Numbered from the stretch's first letter, positions 18,587 to 27,833 are shown. The stretch: 64,000 bases of DNA from Candidatus Gemmiger faecavium (GCA_019114415.1 DXFO01000032.1:1-64000); one strand, 5' to 3'. Program-made: numbers and translations. Notes: generated by a model not told the origin, from the letters alone.

Positions 18587-19462
18587 ATGGCGGAACATCT
18601 GCAGACCAACGCCTCCAACGGCGAATGGACCACCATCATCCGTCCCCGCACCGGCTGGTTTGACATCGACCTGCAGGAGCTTTGGCACTATCGTGATCTT
18701 GTGGTTCTGTTTGTCAAACGCAACTTTGCCGTGCTGTACAAGCAGACCATTCTGGGTCCGGCATGGGTGCTTCTCAACCCGCTGCTGACCAGCGTTCTGT
18801 TCAACGTGGTGTTCGGCGGCATCGCGGGACTTTCCACCGACGGCACCCCCTCTTTCCTGTTTTACATGGCAGGCAATACCGTCTGGACTTTCTTTTCCAG
18901 CTGCATCAACAACACCGCCAACACCTTTGTGGCTAACAGTCAGGTGTTCGGCAAGGTGTATTTTCCCCGTCTGACCATGCCCATCAGCCAGGCACTGACC
19001 AGCCTGATCAACTTCCTGATCCAGGCGGCCATGTTCGTTCTGTTCTGGATCTATTTCTGGGCGACCGGTTCGGACATCCATCTGACCGCCTGGATGTGGG
19101 CGGTGCCGCTGGTGCTGATCCAGACCATGCTGCTGGGCCTGGGCGTGGGCATCATCGTGTCCAGCCTGACCACCAAGTACCGCGACCTGGCCATTGCCGT
19201 CAGCTTCGGCGTGCAGCTGTGGATGTATGTGTCCCCCGTGGTCTACCCCCTGTCCACCCTTGGGGAAAGCCCGCGCCTCGCCTTTTTGATGCGTCTCAAT
19301 CCCATGACCGCCCCCATCGAGATCTTCCGCACCGCCACCCTGGGTACCGGCTCGGCCGACATGGGGATGTTCGTGTACAGTCTGGTGTTCACCGCCGCCG
19401 CCCTGGTTCTGGGCGTGGTGCTGTTCAGCCGGATCGAAAAAACCTTTATGGACACGGTGTAA
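18587..19462 (+). CDS. ABC-2 type polysaccharide export permease (Wzm/TagG-like)
   Basis: A 291-aa inner-membrane protein with about six hydrophobic segments after a cytoplasmic N-terminus ending HYRDLVVLFVKRNFAVLYKQ. The ILGPAWVLLNPLLTSVLFNVVF region and the SPVVYPLS / LNPMTAPIEIFR region near the end are typical of O-antigen and teichoic-acid exporters (ABC2_membrane). With the ATPase at 19473 it should flip a lipid-linked glycan across the membrane. ATG 18587 is preferred to the ATG at 18554 and the GTG at 18548 because those lie too close to the predicted transcript start; its own ribosome site is weak. Confidence 0.9.
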   Translation: MAEHLQTNASNGEWTTIIRPRTGWFDIDLQELWHYRDLVVLFVKRNFAVLYKQTILGPAWVLLNPLLTSVLFNVVFGGIAGLSTDGTPSFLFYMAGNTVWTFFSSCINNTANTFVANSQVFGKVYFPRLTMPISQALTSLINFLIQAAMFVLFWIYFWATGSDIHLTAWMWAVPLVLIQTMLLGLGVGIIVSSLTTKYRDLAIAVSFGVQLWMYVSPVVYPLSTLGESPRLAFLMRLNPMTAPIEIFRTATLGTGSADMGMFVYSLVFTAAALVLGVVLFSRIEKTFMDTV

Positions 19463-19472
19463 GGGGGCAGCC

Positions 19473-20762
19473 ATGGAATCCAACAACAAAACGCCCGTCA
19501 TTCAGGTGACGGGGCTGAAAAAGCAGTATAAACTCGGCCAGATCGGCGGCGGCACCCTGACCCACGATCTCCAGAGCTGGTGGGCCCGTGTCCGCGGCAA
19601 GGAGGACCCCAACACCGTCATCGGCACTGACACCCGTCTGTTCGGTCAGACTTTCATGGCGCTGAACGGCGTGGACCTGACCGTCTACCAGGGGGAGGCC
19701 CTGGGCATCATCGGCCGCAACGGCGCGGGCAAATCCACCCTGCTCAAGATCCTCTCCCGCATCACCGCCCCCACCGAGGGCGAGATCCGTCTGAAGGGCC
19801 GGGTGGCCAGTATGCTGGAGGTGGGCACCGGTTTCAACAACGAGATGACCGGCCGGGAAAACATCTACATGAACGGCGCCATCCTGGGCATGACCAAGGC
19901 CGAGGTGGACGCCAAACTGGACCAGATCATTGAATTTTCCGAATGCGGGGACTTCATCGACACCCCCGTCAAGCGGTATTCCAGCGGCATGTTCGTCAAG
20001 CTGGCCTTTGCCGTGGCGGCCCATCTGGACAGCGAGATCATGGTCATGGACGAGGTCCTGGCCGTGGGCGACATGAAGTTCCAGCAGAAATGCCTGGGCA
20101 AAATGAGCGACGTGGCCGGCCAGGAAGGCCGCACCGTCCTGTATGTCAGCCACAACATGTCCACCATCCGCCAGCTGTGCACCCGCTGCGTGGTGCTGGA
20201 CAAGGGCCGCGTCATCTTTGACGGTGACGTGGAGCAGGCCATTGCCGTTTACATGGACACCACCGACGTCAACGTGGTCCACTACGACCTGGCCGACGTT
20301 TCCCGCATGAACCAGAGCGCGGGCAAACGTCTGCGGCTGGAGACCCTGGACTTTGTGGGCAAGGAATCCAGCGTGTTTGCCGACACCGAAAAAATGCGGG
20401 TGCGGATCACCTGGCGGGTATCCGAACCTTTTGCCGGGGTGCACATGAAGATGAACCTGCATTACCGGGATTCCTCCCCCGTGGGCATCACCCATCCCGT
20501 GGACCTGGGCGAGGCACAGCCCGGCAAACTGTACGTTTCCGAGTTTGAGTTTGACCCGTCGCTGCTGGGCGAGGGCCAGTATTTCTTCTATCTGGACATC
20601 TTTGACGGTGCTCTGGCTCAGGCAGTCTGCCTGGACAAGCCGGTCACCGAGTTTGCCTTTGAAGTCACCAGCGGCGACCTGTCCATGCCCGAGTGGGCCT
20701 CCGGCTGGGGCCGCATCCACTTCCCGCCGGTCAAGGTGCTGACTTCGGGCGCGGAGGGCTGA
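19473..20762 (+). CDS. polysaccharide export ABC ATPase with Wzt-like C-terminal domain
   Basis: A 429-aa protein. Residues about 1-250 form the ATPase: Walker A GRNGAGKST, signature YSSGMFVKLAFAVA, Walker B IMVMDEVLAVGD and switch His in LYVSHNMST. The leading segment KQYKLGQIGGGTLTHDL is typical of the TagH/Wzt group. Residues about 280-420 are a beta-rich domain like the glycan-binding C-terminal domain of Wzt, which recognises the finished polymer end. It pairs with the permease 10 bases upstream. A substrate-binding domain implies export of a polymer with a specific terminal mark. Confidence 0.93.
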   Translation: MESNNKTPVIQVTGLKKQYKLGQIGGGTLTHDLQSWWARVRGKEDPNTVIGTDTRLFGQTFMALNGVDLTVYQGEALGIIGRNGAGKSTLLKILSRITAPTEGEIRLKGRVASMLEVGTGFNNEMTGRENIYMNGAILGMTKAEVDAKLDQIIEFSECGDFIDTPVKRYSSGMFVKLAFAVAAHLDSEIMVMDEVLAVGDMKFQQKCLGKMSDVAGQEGRTVLYVSHNMSTIRQLCTRCVVLDKGRVIFDGDVEQAIAVYMDTTDVNVVHYDLADVSRMNQSAGKRLRLETLDFVGKESSVFADTEKMRVRITWRVSEPFAGVHMKMNLHYRDSSPVGITHPVDLGEAQPGKLYVSEFEFDPSLLGEGQYFFYLDIFDGALAQAVCLDKPVTEFAFEVTSGDLSMPEWASGWGRIHFPPVKVLTSGAEG

Positions 20763-20764
20763 CC

Positions 20765-21751
20765 ATGGCAAAGCCCGATCTCTACATCTGCCACACCGCC
20801 TATCACCTGCTTATCGCCGTTGTACGCGCTCTGCGGGCGGGGGGCGGGCAGGCCGTCTGGCTGAGCGAGGAGCTGCCCAACGCCCAGGCCCTGGCGGACT
20901 CTCACAAGCTGGACGGCATCTTTTCGGAGGTCTGCGTCCTGCACGAGTCCCGCTGGCAGGGCGTCGTCACCGGCCCCTTTGCCCATGCCCGCAACCGCCG
21001 GGCTTACGAGAAAGCCGGCGTGGGTATGGTCCTGGACAAGCACGCCTACCGCAACATTTATATCAGCAACGACTGGAGCGTGGCGGGCCGCTATTTGCAG
21101 GACTGCCGCGCCCCCTATATCCTTTGCGAGGACACGGTGGGCGGCACTCTCGACCCCGACCAGCATCTTTTGGACGAGCAGCGGGCCGCACTGGATTTCG
21201 CTGCCCGGCAAAAGGGTCAGGGGTATCTCTACTGGGGCGACAGTCCCGTCTGCCGCGCCGTGGAGAGCGAGGATGCTTCCCGGTGTGTCATCTTTCCGCC
21301 GGAAAAGCTGCTGACTTTCTCCAAAGCGGAACTGCTGGCCGGGCTGACCGACCAGGAAAAGGCCGCCGTGCGGGGCGTTTTTCTGACAAAGCCTCTGCCC
21401 GATGACCCGGAGGTATTCTCCCGGGCCACCCTTTTGCTGCCCCGCAGTTTTGTGGACGACGGCCACATGGACCAGGACACCCAGAACCGGATGTTTGCAG
21501 CTGTGGCAAGGCAGTACGCCGACGGGCCGCTGTTCATCAAGACCCATCCTCGAGACACCACCGACTACGGGGCACTGTTCCCCGACGCGGTGGTGCTGGA
21601 ACGCACCATGCCCAGCGAGGTGCTGAACTTCTGCCTGCCGGGCAAGTTCCGCCGGGCGGTCACGGTGCAGAGCTGGGTACTGCGGGGCTTTACCGCAGCG
21701 GAGGAGAACATTTTCCTCTCGCTGGAGGATGCCCTGGCATTGATCGATTGA
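20765..21751 (+). CDS. GT52 / polysialyltransferase-like glycosyltransferase
   Basis: A 328-aa protein opening PDLYICHTAYHLLIAVVRAL and carrying FIKTHPRDTTDYGALFP followed by MPSEVLNF near residues 258-290. The (K)xHPRD...F...PSE pattern is characteristic of CMP-sugar transferases of family GT52 and the capsular polysialyltransferases. It should transfer a sialic-acid- or Kdo-like sugar from its CMP form. Start ATG 20765 is two bases after the ATPase stop. The nearby genes at 22184-25110 appear to supply a CMP-ulosonate, which fits. Family placement is by eye. Confidence 0.7.
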   Translation: MAKPDLYICHTAYHLLIAVVRALRAGGGQAVWLSEELPNAQALADSHKLDGIFSEVCVLHESRWQGVVTGPFAHARNRRAYEKAGVGMVLDKHAYRNIYISNDWSVAGRYLQDCRAPYILCEDTVGGTLDPDQHLLDEQRAALDFAARQKGQGYLYWGDSPVCRAVESEDASRCVIFPPEKLLTFSKAELLAGLTDQEKAAVRGVFLTKPLPDDPEVFSRATLLLPRSFVDDGHMDQDTQNRMFAAVARQYADGPLFIKTHPRDTTDYGALFPDAVVLERTMPSEVLNFCLPGKFRRAVTVQSWVLRGFTAAEENIFLSLEDALALID

Positions 21752-21798
21752 CCTGTATCCCCCTTTCTCTCTGCGTTTTCGGAAAGGACGGCGAGTGT

Positions 21799-22071
21799 AT
21801 GTTCTGGCACAAGGCACAGCGCTTTTTTGCCATTGCCATGGGCGCATTTTTCGGGGTGTTCCTGGGCTATTGCCTGTGGACGGCCTGGGACCATGCCGCC
21901 CGCCCCGAACTGTACGCCATGAACTCCGCCCCCTGGTGGGTGGGTGTTCTGCTCTACGGCGTCTGCTGCGCCGTGTGCGAAGTGGTCCTGCTGGCCTGCT
22001 GGCTGTTTGCCCGTTCCCGGGTGCGCAGGACTTCTCCCTCCGGGCAAAATAGAGAGACTGGGGAAAAATAA
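21799..22071 (+). CDS. small two-segment membrane protein, unknown function
   Basis: A 90-aa protein with hydrophobic segments at about 9-28 and 45-68 and a basic C-terminal tail. No family is recognised. ATG 21799 has GGAAAGGACGG upstream, and the gene lies in line with the glycan genes. It could be an accessory to the export or transfer machinery, which is a guess from position only. Confidence 0.6.
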   Translation: MFWHKAQRFFAIAMGAFFGVFLGYCLWTAWDHAARPELYAMNSAPWWVGVLLYGVCCAVCEVVLLACWLFARSRVRRTSPSGQNRETGEK

Positions 22072-22183
22072 CAAGATCCCGGCAAGGCATCTGCCGTGCA
22101 GGCAGCATGCCGGGACGAGCCGGGCGGCACCTAACCAGGGCCGTCCCTCACACCGTCCGCCGGGCGGAAAGGATGTTTCTGCC

Positions 22184-22927
22184 ATGAAAACCATTGCTGT
22201 CATCCCCGCGCGTTATCAGAGTTCCCGCATGCCGGGCAAACCTCTGGCCGATATTCTGGGCCGTCCCATGATTTGGTGGGTCTGGCGCGAGGCCAAAAAG
22301 TGCGCCGCATTGGACGGCGTTGTCATTGCCACCGACGATGAGCGCATCGCCGAAGCCTGCCGCAAGTACGGCATGGAATACTGCATGACCAGCCCCGACC
22401 ACGATACCCCCACCGGGCGTATCTGGGAGGTGAGCACCAAGCTGGAGGCCGACCTGTATCTGCAGGTCATGGGGGACGAGCCCCTCATCAACGTAAAGGC
22501 CTTTGACCTGATCCTGCCCAAGGAACAGCCCGACGATCCCTACTATGTGGCGGTGCTGACCAACGTCATGGAGCACCCCGCCGATGTCATCGACTTTTCC
22601 AACCAGAAGGTCGTGACCAACGCGGCCCGGGAGATTCTGATGATCTCCCGCAGTCCTATCCCTTACCCCAAGGGAACCCTGGACTTTGAGTATGAGAAAG
22701 TCACCGGCATCCAGCTGTACAGCCGTCAGGCCCTGGCTTTCTACCACGATACCCCCAAATCCCTTTTGGAGCGTGCCGAGGAAAACGACATGATGCGCTT
22801 TATCGAGAACGGGCACAAGGTGCACGCCATCGTCAGCCCGTACAAGACCGTCAGCGTCGACACCCCCAAAGATCTTACCCTGGTGGCCCGCATCCTGACC
22901 GAGCGCGGCGCCGCTGTTGAGGAATAA
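22184..22927 (+). CDS. CMP-Kdo synthetase-like cytidylyltransferase
   Basis: A 247-aa enzyme of the KdsB type. It activates a 3-deoxy-2-ulosonic acid with CTP to the CMP-sugar in the cytoplasm. The KdsB pattern is clear: AVIPARYQSSRMPGKPLADI at the start, VVIATDDERI, YLQVMGDEPLI, SRSPIPYP, GIQLYSR and the closing VSVDTPKDL. Length matches KdsB. ATG 22184 follows GGAAAGGA. A Gram-positive host has no lipid A core to decorate, so the product is more likely a surface-glycan ulosonate (Kdo or a relative). Functional partners at 22972 and 24586. Confidence 0.88.
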   Translation: MKTIAVIPARYQSSRMPGKPLADILGRPMIWWVWREAKKCAALDGVVIATDDERIAEACRKYGMEYCMTSPDHDTPTGRIWEVSTKLEADLYLQVMGDEPLINVKAFDLILPKEQPDDPYYVAVLTNVMEHPADVIDFSNQKVVTNAAREILMISRSPIPYPKGTLDFEYEKVTGIQLYSRQALAFYHDTPKSLLERAEENDMMRFIENGHKVHAIVSPYKTVSVDTPKDLTLVARILTERGAAVEE

Positions 22928-22971
22928 ACACAACGAACCGCAGTTTTTCTGCCAAAAAGGAGGTATTGCCC

Positions 22972-24543
22972 ATGGGCGACATCAAACTGCTCGACTGCAC
23001 GCTGCGCGACGGCGGCTACGTCAATGACTGGAAGTGGGGATTTTCCCCCGCACGGGATATCATCCGCACCCTGACCCGGGCCGGGGTGGATATTGTGGAG
23101 GTCGGTTTTCTGCGCAATGTGGAAGGCTATGACCCCGACGTCTCGGTCTGCAACACCATCGAGGAACTGAACCGTCTGCTGCCCGACGATCCCCGGGGTA
23201 CCATCTACTCCGGCATGGCAATGCGCTCCAACTACGACATCCGCAAATTGTCGGAGTATCAGGGCAAGGGCATTGAGATGATCCGCATCACCGCCCACGA
23301 CTACGACATCCGCGACGGCATGGACTTTGCCCGGGAGGTCAAGGCCCGGGGCTACAAACTGTCCATCAACCCCATCAACATCATGGGTTACGCGGACAAG
23401 GACATCCTGTGGATCCTGGATCAGGTCAACGCCATCATGCCCTATCAGTTCTCCATTGTGGACACCTTCGGCAGTATGCGCCGCCGCGACCTGGAGCGCA
23501 TCGTCAGCCTGGTGGACCACAACCTTGACCCGTCCATCCGGGTGGGGCTGCATCTCCACGAAAACATGGCGCTGAGCTTCTGCCTGGCCCAGGAATTCAT
23601 CGACAAGCACCTGGCCCGGGACATCACCGTGGACGCCAGCCTCATGGGCATGGGCCGTATTCCCGGCAACCTGCCCATTGAGCTTACCGCCGACTACATG
23701 AACGAGACCTGCGGCAGCCACTACGACATCGACGAGCTGATGGACGCCATCCAGGACCACATCGCTCCCATCAAGGGCCAGCCTGAATGGGGCTACACCC
23801 CGGCCTATTTCCTGTCGGCCCGGTACAATCTGCACCGCAACTACGCCGAGCATTACCTGGCCAAGGGCGATCTGACCAACCGGGACATCAACCACATCCT
23901 GTCGGTACTGGACCGTTCCAAGGCCACCGCCTTTGACAAGGCATATGCCGATCAGCTCTACCGGGAATACCAGAGCCGCCAGATCGACGACACCGCCGCC
24001 ATGCAGCAGCTGACCCAGGCCTTTGCCGGCCGCCGGGTGCTGGTGCTGGCTCCCGGCGCCACCCTGGCCGATCCTGACACCCAGGCAAAGCTGAATGCCC
24101 TGCGCGGCAGCGAGGCAGACCTGGTGGTCTCGGCCAACTTCCTGCCGGAATTCATGACGCCGGACTTTGCTTTCTTCACCAACAGCAAGCGTCTGGACAA
24201 GATCACCGCGTTCCCCTGCCCCGCGGTGCTGACCTCCAACCTGCGCCCCGACGTTGCCCCGGCTGACTGCCACACCGTCAACTACAACCGGGTGGCGGGT
24301 GCGTTTGCCCAGGGCGGCAACAGCGTGGTCATGCTGCTGCGGCTGCTGTCCCTGTGCGGCGCCAGGGCTGTGCTGCTGGCCGGTGCCGACGGCTATCCCG
24401 CCGGCAAGCCTGCCTACGCGGACGCCAGCCTGCACGCCCACACCGGGCGGGACCACGCCTTCCACACGGCCATGGCGGAAGCCATCCGCACGGCGGGCAT
24501 CCCGGTGACTTTTGTCACCCCCAGCGCCTATGAAAACGCCTGA
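22972..24543 (+). CDS. DRE-TIM (HMGL-like) aldolase fused to a Rossmann-like domain
   Basis: A 523-aa protein. Residues 1-about 300 are a DRE-TIM metallolyase barrel: LLDCTLRDGGYVNDW carries the metal-binding Asp and catalytic Arg, and GLHLHEN gives the HxH metal ligands, as in 4-hydroxy-2-oxovalerate aldolase. Residues about 345-523 form a second domain starting RRVLVLAPGATLAD with later SVVMLLRLLSLCGARAVLLA and GADGYP, reminiscent of DUF115/MptE-like or GT42 folds. I infer aldol addition of pyruvate to an aldose, forming a 3-deoxy-2-ulosonate. AGGAGG precedes ATG 22972. It lies between the cytidylyltransferase and phosphatase genes. Reaction not proven. Confidence 0.8.
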   Translation: MGDIKLLDCTLRDGGYVNDWKWGFSPARDIIRTLTRAGVDIVEVGFLRNVEGYDPDVSVCNTIEELNRLLPDDPRGTIYSGMAMRSNYDIRKLSEYQGKGIEMIRITAHDYDIRDGMDFAREVKARGYKLSINPINIMGYADKDILWILDQVNAIMPYQFSIVDTFGSMRRRDLERIVSLVDHNLDPSIRVGLHLHENMALSFCLAQEFIDKHLARDITVDASLMGMGRIPGNLPIELTADYMNETCGSHYDIDELMDAIQDHIAPIKGQPEWGYTPAYFLSARYNLHRNYAEHYLAKGDLTNRDINHILSVLDRSKATAFDKAYADQLYREYQSRQIDDTAAMQQLTQAFAGRRVLVLAPGATLADPDTQAKLNALRGSEADLVVSANFLPEFMTPDFAFFTNSKRLDKITAFPCPAVLTSNLRPDVAPADCHTVNYNRVAGAFAQGGNSVVMLLRLLSLCGARAVLLAGADGYPAGKPAYADASLHAHTGRDHAFHTAMAEAIRTAGIPVTFVTPSAYENA

Positions 24544-24585
24544 GCCGGCGTGGAAACTGCAATACTGAACAAAGGACGTGATGGC

Positions 24586-25110
24586 ATGATCCGCCTGCTG
24601 GTACTGGACGTGGACGGCACCATGACAGACGGCGGCGTCTACTATGACGCTTCCGGCAACGAACTGAAGAAATTTGCGATCAAGGACGGGGCTGCCATCG
24701 TGCTGGCCCGGGCTGCGGGCATCCAGGTGATGATCTGCACCGGGCGGGAGTGCGAGGCCGTGCGCCGCCGGGCGACCGAGCTGCACGTGGATCACCTGTA
24801 CCAGAATGTCTCCGACAAGGCGGGCTTTCTGGGGCAGTTTCTGGCCGAGCACGGCTTTGCCCGGGAGGAAGTCGCCTACTGCGGTGACGACCTGAACGAC
24901 CTGGGCGCCATGGCCCTGTGCGGCTTTGTGGCCTGTCCCGCCGACGCCAGTCCCGAGGTTTTGGCCCGCGCCGACTGCCGCTGCCTCCAGAAAGGCGGCG
25001 AAGGTTGCGTACGCGGCGCCGTGGAAGCCATTCTGCGCCGGGACGGCCGGTGGGCCGGGGCGGTGCACAAGGCCTTCGGCGTTACGTTGGAAACCGGCTG
25101 CGGCCGTTGA
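24586..25110 (+). CDS. KdsC-like HAD phosphatase
   Basis: A 174-aa capless HAD hydrolase (C0 group). Motif I DVDGTMTDGG (residues 8-17) is nearly that of 3-deoxy-D-manno-octulosonate 8-phosphate phosphatase; ICTGRECEAV supplies motif II, the Lys in VSDKAGFL motif III and YCGDDLNDLGAM motif IV. Such enzymes remove the phosphate from Kdo-8-P or nonulosonate-9-P. Length and position after the aldolase gene fit a pathway of aldolase, phosphatase, then CMP activation. The ATG 24586 start is set by motif spacing. Confidence 0.87.
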   Translation: MIRLLVLDVDGTMTDGGVYYDASGNELKKFAIKDGAAIVLARAAGIQVMICTGRECEAVRRRATELHVDHLYQNVSDKAGFLGQFLAEHGFAREEVAYCGDDLNDLGAMALCGFVACPADASPEVLARADCRCLQKGGEGCVRGAVEAILRRDGRWAGAVHKAFGVTLETGCGR

Positions 25111-25121
25111 CAGGAGCAAGC

Positions 25122-27809
25122 ATGACATCACTGAAACCGTTTTTTCAAAAACACCGGCACACCTTCGTTGCCCTTAGGGCGGCGGCGGTGTGCTTTGCCG
25201 TTTTTCTTCTGTGCTGGTTCGTCTCCATCCGGGGACTGGGCACCAAGGCATTATCCAGCAAGGTAAGCGACGATTACTCTGCCTACCTTCCCATGGAGGA
25301 CAGTGTCAGCCAGAGCTTTGTCTTTGACGAGGATCTGCTGGCCATGGCCTTTGTGTTCGGCATCGAGGGGGAGCAGCCTTCCGGCACCATCGACCTGGTA
25401 TTGACCGACGCCGACACCGGTGAAGTCCTTGCCCAAAGCCAGGGCGTGATGGACAACATCCTGCCCGGGCAGTACACCGGCCTGGGCCTGGACACCGCCG
25501 TCGCAGGCACGGAAGGCCGGCACTATCTTGTGACGCTGACCCCCCACTACGAGGGCAGCGGACGGCTGAGCATCGGCTGCTCCGCCACGGCGACCCTCTG
25601 GCAGGAAACGCTGACGGTGGACGGTCAGGCCCAGGACGCCACTGCCGCCCTGCTGGTTACCTACCGGCAGATTGGCGGTTTTCTGACACGGTATTACTGG
25701 CTGATCTGCCTGGTGCTCCTGGCCATCGTCTTTTTCGGGGTACGGTCGGCCCTGCGCCGCCGGGTGGCTCTGCACCGGCTGGTGTTTGCGCTGATCCTGG
25801 CTCTGGGCGTGGCCTACACCATGGTATTGCCCCCCTACGGTGCCCCCGATGAAAAATACCACATCAACCAGTCTTTTACCCTGGCCTGCCGCTGGGCCAA
25901 TGTCTTTTCCTCAGAGGACTGGGACATGGGGCATGTGCCCATCAACATGAGCTACCGCCGGGAACACGATTTTGACGCCGCCCTGCAGGACCAGGAGGAC
26001 GGCACCACCGTCTGGGCCTGGCAGGCCTTTGCTGACGGCATGTTCACCCTGTCCCCCGACGACTTTGACAGCCACACGGCCTTGGAGGAAGCCCAGACCG
26101 ACTCCAACCCCATTCTATACCTGCCCAGTGCGGCAGCGGTGTTTGTGGGCTTTTTGCTCCATCTGGGCTTTGTACCGGTGCTGGTTTTGGGGCGGCTGGC
26201 AAACCTTGTCTGCTTTGCGGCGCTGGCGGCGGCGGCAGTGCGTTTTGCTCCCTTTGGCCGCCGGATCTTTGCCGCCGTGGCCCTTTTACCCATGACGCTC
26301 CATCTGGCGGCGTCCTTCTCCCGGGATGCCCTGCTGCTGGGGTTGTGCTTTGTCTTTACCTCCCTCTGCCTGCGGGCCGCCTTTGGGGAGAAGGCCCCCG
26401 GACGTGCTCTGCTCCTTGCCATTGCCGCTGCCGGGCTGCTGTTCTGCCCCGGCAAGGCAGTGTACCTGCCGCTGGCCGCGCTGGTTCTGCTGATCCCCTC
26501 CAAACGGCTGGCCCTGCCCCGGCCTGTGCTCTGGAAAGCGGGTTATCTGGCCGCCTGCGTGGTTGTGACCCTCTGCATGAACAGTTCCATGCTCAGCTTT
26601 GCGGTGGGGGGAGAGACCCAGCAGGTGGCCGCGGCGAATTCCTCTGCGGAGGCAGCACCCGCTTCCGCAGAGATGGACAGCACTGCCGGAGAAGCCCTGT
26701 CCCTTGCCGTGCACAGTGCCCCCGCCGGGGAAGCCGCTGAGGCAGAGGACACTGCCGCGGCGGATACTGCTCCCGCAGAAGCCCCCTATCATTTCTCGGC
26801 AAATGACGCGGAGTTTCCTGCCGACATGACTCTGACCATCCGTGAGGACCTGGTGGACAACACCGCGGAGAACTATGTCCGGCGGCTGTTCTGGTACGTG
26901 GAAGGAGTGGAAAACCCGCCCCAGGCGGGGGTCACCTTCTGGGCCGATGCACTGAAAAACGGAGACGTCACCGCCGCCATGCTGGCACAGAGCTTTTTCT
27001 TCAGCCCTGCAGAGATGGAGGCCACCTCCCTCACCGACAGCGACTATCTCTATGCGCTGACGCTGTGTCTGTTCGACCGCGTGCCCAACAAATATGAGCT
27101 TGACGGCCAGCTGGACCGTCTGGCAAGCAACGGACGGGTTGCCATGTTCAAGGAGATTTACTCCAGCGATACGGCAGTCGCCCTGTTTGCCGACTGCGGC
27201 GTGACCATCGGCATTGAGGATGACACCCGCTATCCCCTTGACCGGAACGACCTGGCCAAGGATGCAGAGGCGGCCGCCGCTGTGCGGGAAAACCAGAGCA
27301 TCGCCACCGGTGACGACGCCATCTGCTATACCCCCGGCTATATCCTGTCTCATCCCGTGGATACCCTGCGCCTGCTGGTGCGCACCGTCATTGAAAACAC
27401 CGACCACTACATCCGTACCCTGGTCGGCGGAAGCCTGGGCTACTACACCCTGGATCTGGCCTGGGGATGGGTGATCGTGCTCTATCTGCTGCTGGCCTGG
27501 GCCATGCTGCCCGCCGCCGACCATCCCCTTGCCGGGCGGATGCGCGCCGGGGCCTTTGTCCTGGTATTGCTGTGCTGCGCCCTCTCGGTAGCGGGATGCC
27601 TGACCTGGACCCCCACCTATTCCGAGACACTGTATGGACTGCAGGGACGGTATTTCCTGCCGGTCCTGCCCCTGGGCTTGCTTTGCCTTGCCCCCCGCCG
27701 TATCCGTGTTTCCGACGCTGCCCGGGCCGAGTCCGGCCTTGTCTGTGCCCTGTGCCTGGCCAATGCCGGGGTGCTGCTCAACGCCATGCTGGCCGTCGTC
27801 GCCCAATAA
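25122..27809 (+). CDS. large DUF2142-like membrane protein with DUF4214-like insert
   Basis: An 895-aa protein. One membrane segment lies at about 17-37, then an extracytoplasmic beta-rich domain to about 185. Several membrane segments follow, with the DE motif PPYGAPDEKYHINQSF (about 235-251) typical of DUF2142, a family related to polyprenol-sugar-dependent transferases. A soluble loop from about 497 to 780 begins with an Ala/Glu/Ser-rich run, and contains SDYLYALTLCLFDRVPNKYE, which matches the DUF4214 pattern. The last segments (about 784-895) return to the membrane. Probably a surface glycan transferase or ligase. Start ATG 25122 follows CAGGAG. Confidence 0.75.
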   Translation: MTSLKPFFQKHRHTFVALRAAAVCFAVFLLCWFVSIRGLGTKALSSKVSDDYSAYLPMEDSVSQSFVFDEDLLAMAFVFGIEGEQPSGTIDLVLTDADTGEVLAQSQGVMDNILPGQYTGLGLDTAVAGTEGRHYLVTLTPHYEGSGRLSIGCSATATLWQETLTVDGQAQDATAALLVTYRQIGGFLTRYYWLICLVLLAIVFFGVRSALRRRVALHRLVFALILALGVAYTMVLPPYGAPDEKYHINQSFTLACRWANVFSSEDWDMGHVPINMSYRREHDFDAALQDQEDGTTVWAWQAFADGMFTLSPDDFDSHTALEEAQTDSNPILYLPSAAAVFVGFLLHLGFVPVLVLGRLANLVCFAALAAAAVRFAPFGRRIFAAVALLPMTLHLAASFSRDALLLGLCFVFTSLCLRAAFGEKAPGRALLLAIAAAGLLFCPGKAVYLPLAALVLLIPSKRLALPRPVLWKAGYLAACVVVTLCMNSSMLSFAVGGETQQVAAANSSAEAAPASAEMDSTAGEALSLAVHSAPAGEAAEAEDTAAADTAPAEAPYHFSANDAEFPADMTLTIREDLVDNTAENYVRRLFWYVEGVENPPQAGVTFWADALKNGDVTAAMLAQSFFFSPAEMEATSLTDSDYLYALTLCLFDRVPNKYELDGQLDRLASNGRVAMFKEIYSSDTAVALFADCGVTIGIEDDTRYPLDRNDLAKDAEAAAAVRENQSIATGDDAICYTPGYILSHPVDTLRLLVRTVIENTDHYIRTLVGGSLGYYTLDLAWGWVIVLYLLLAWAMLPAADHPLAGRMRAGAFVLVLLCCALSVAGCLTWTPTYSETLYGLQGRYFLPVLPLGLLCLAPRRIRVSDAARAESGLVCALCLANAGVLLNAMLAVVAQ

Positions 27810-27833
27810 CCGTCCACCCGGAGGGATCTTGTC

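Noticed and set aside
22741-25131. A 796-codon minus-strand frame over the cytidylyltransferase/aldolase/phosphatase genes
   Set aside because: Shadow of three recognisable enzymes.
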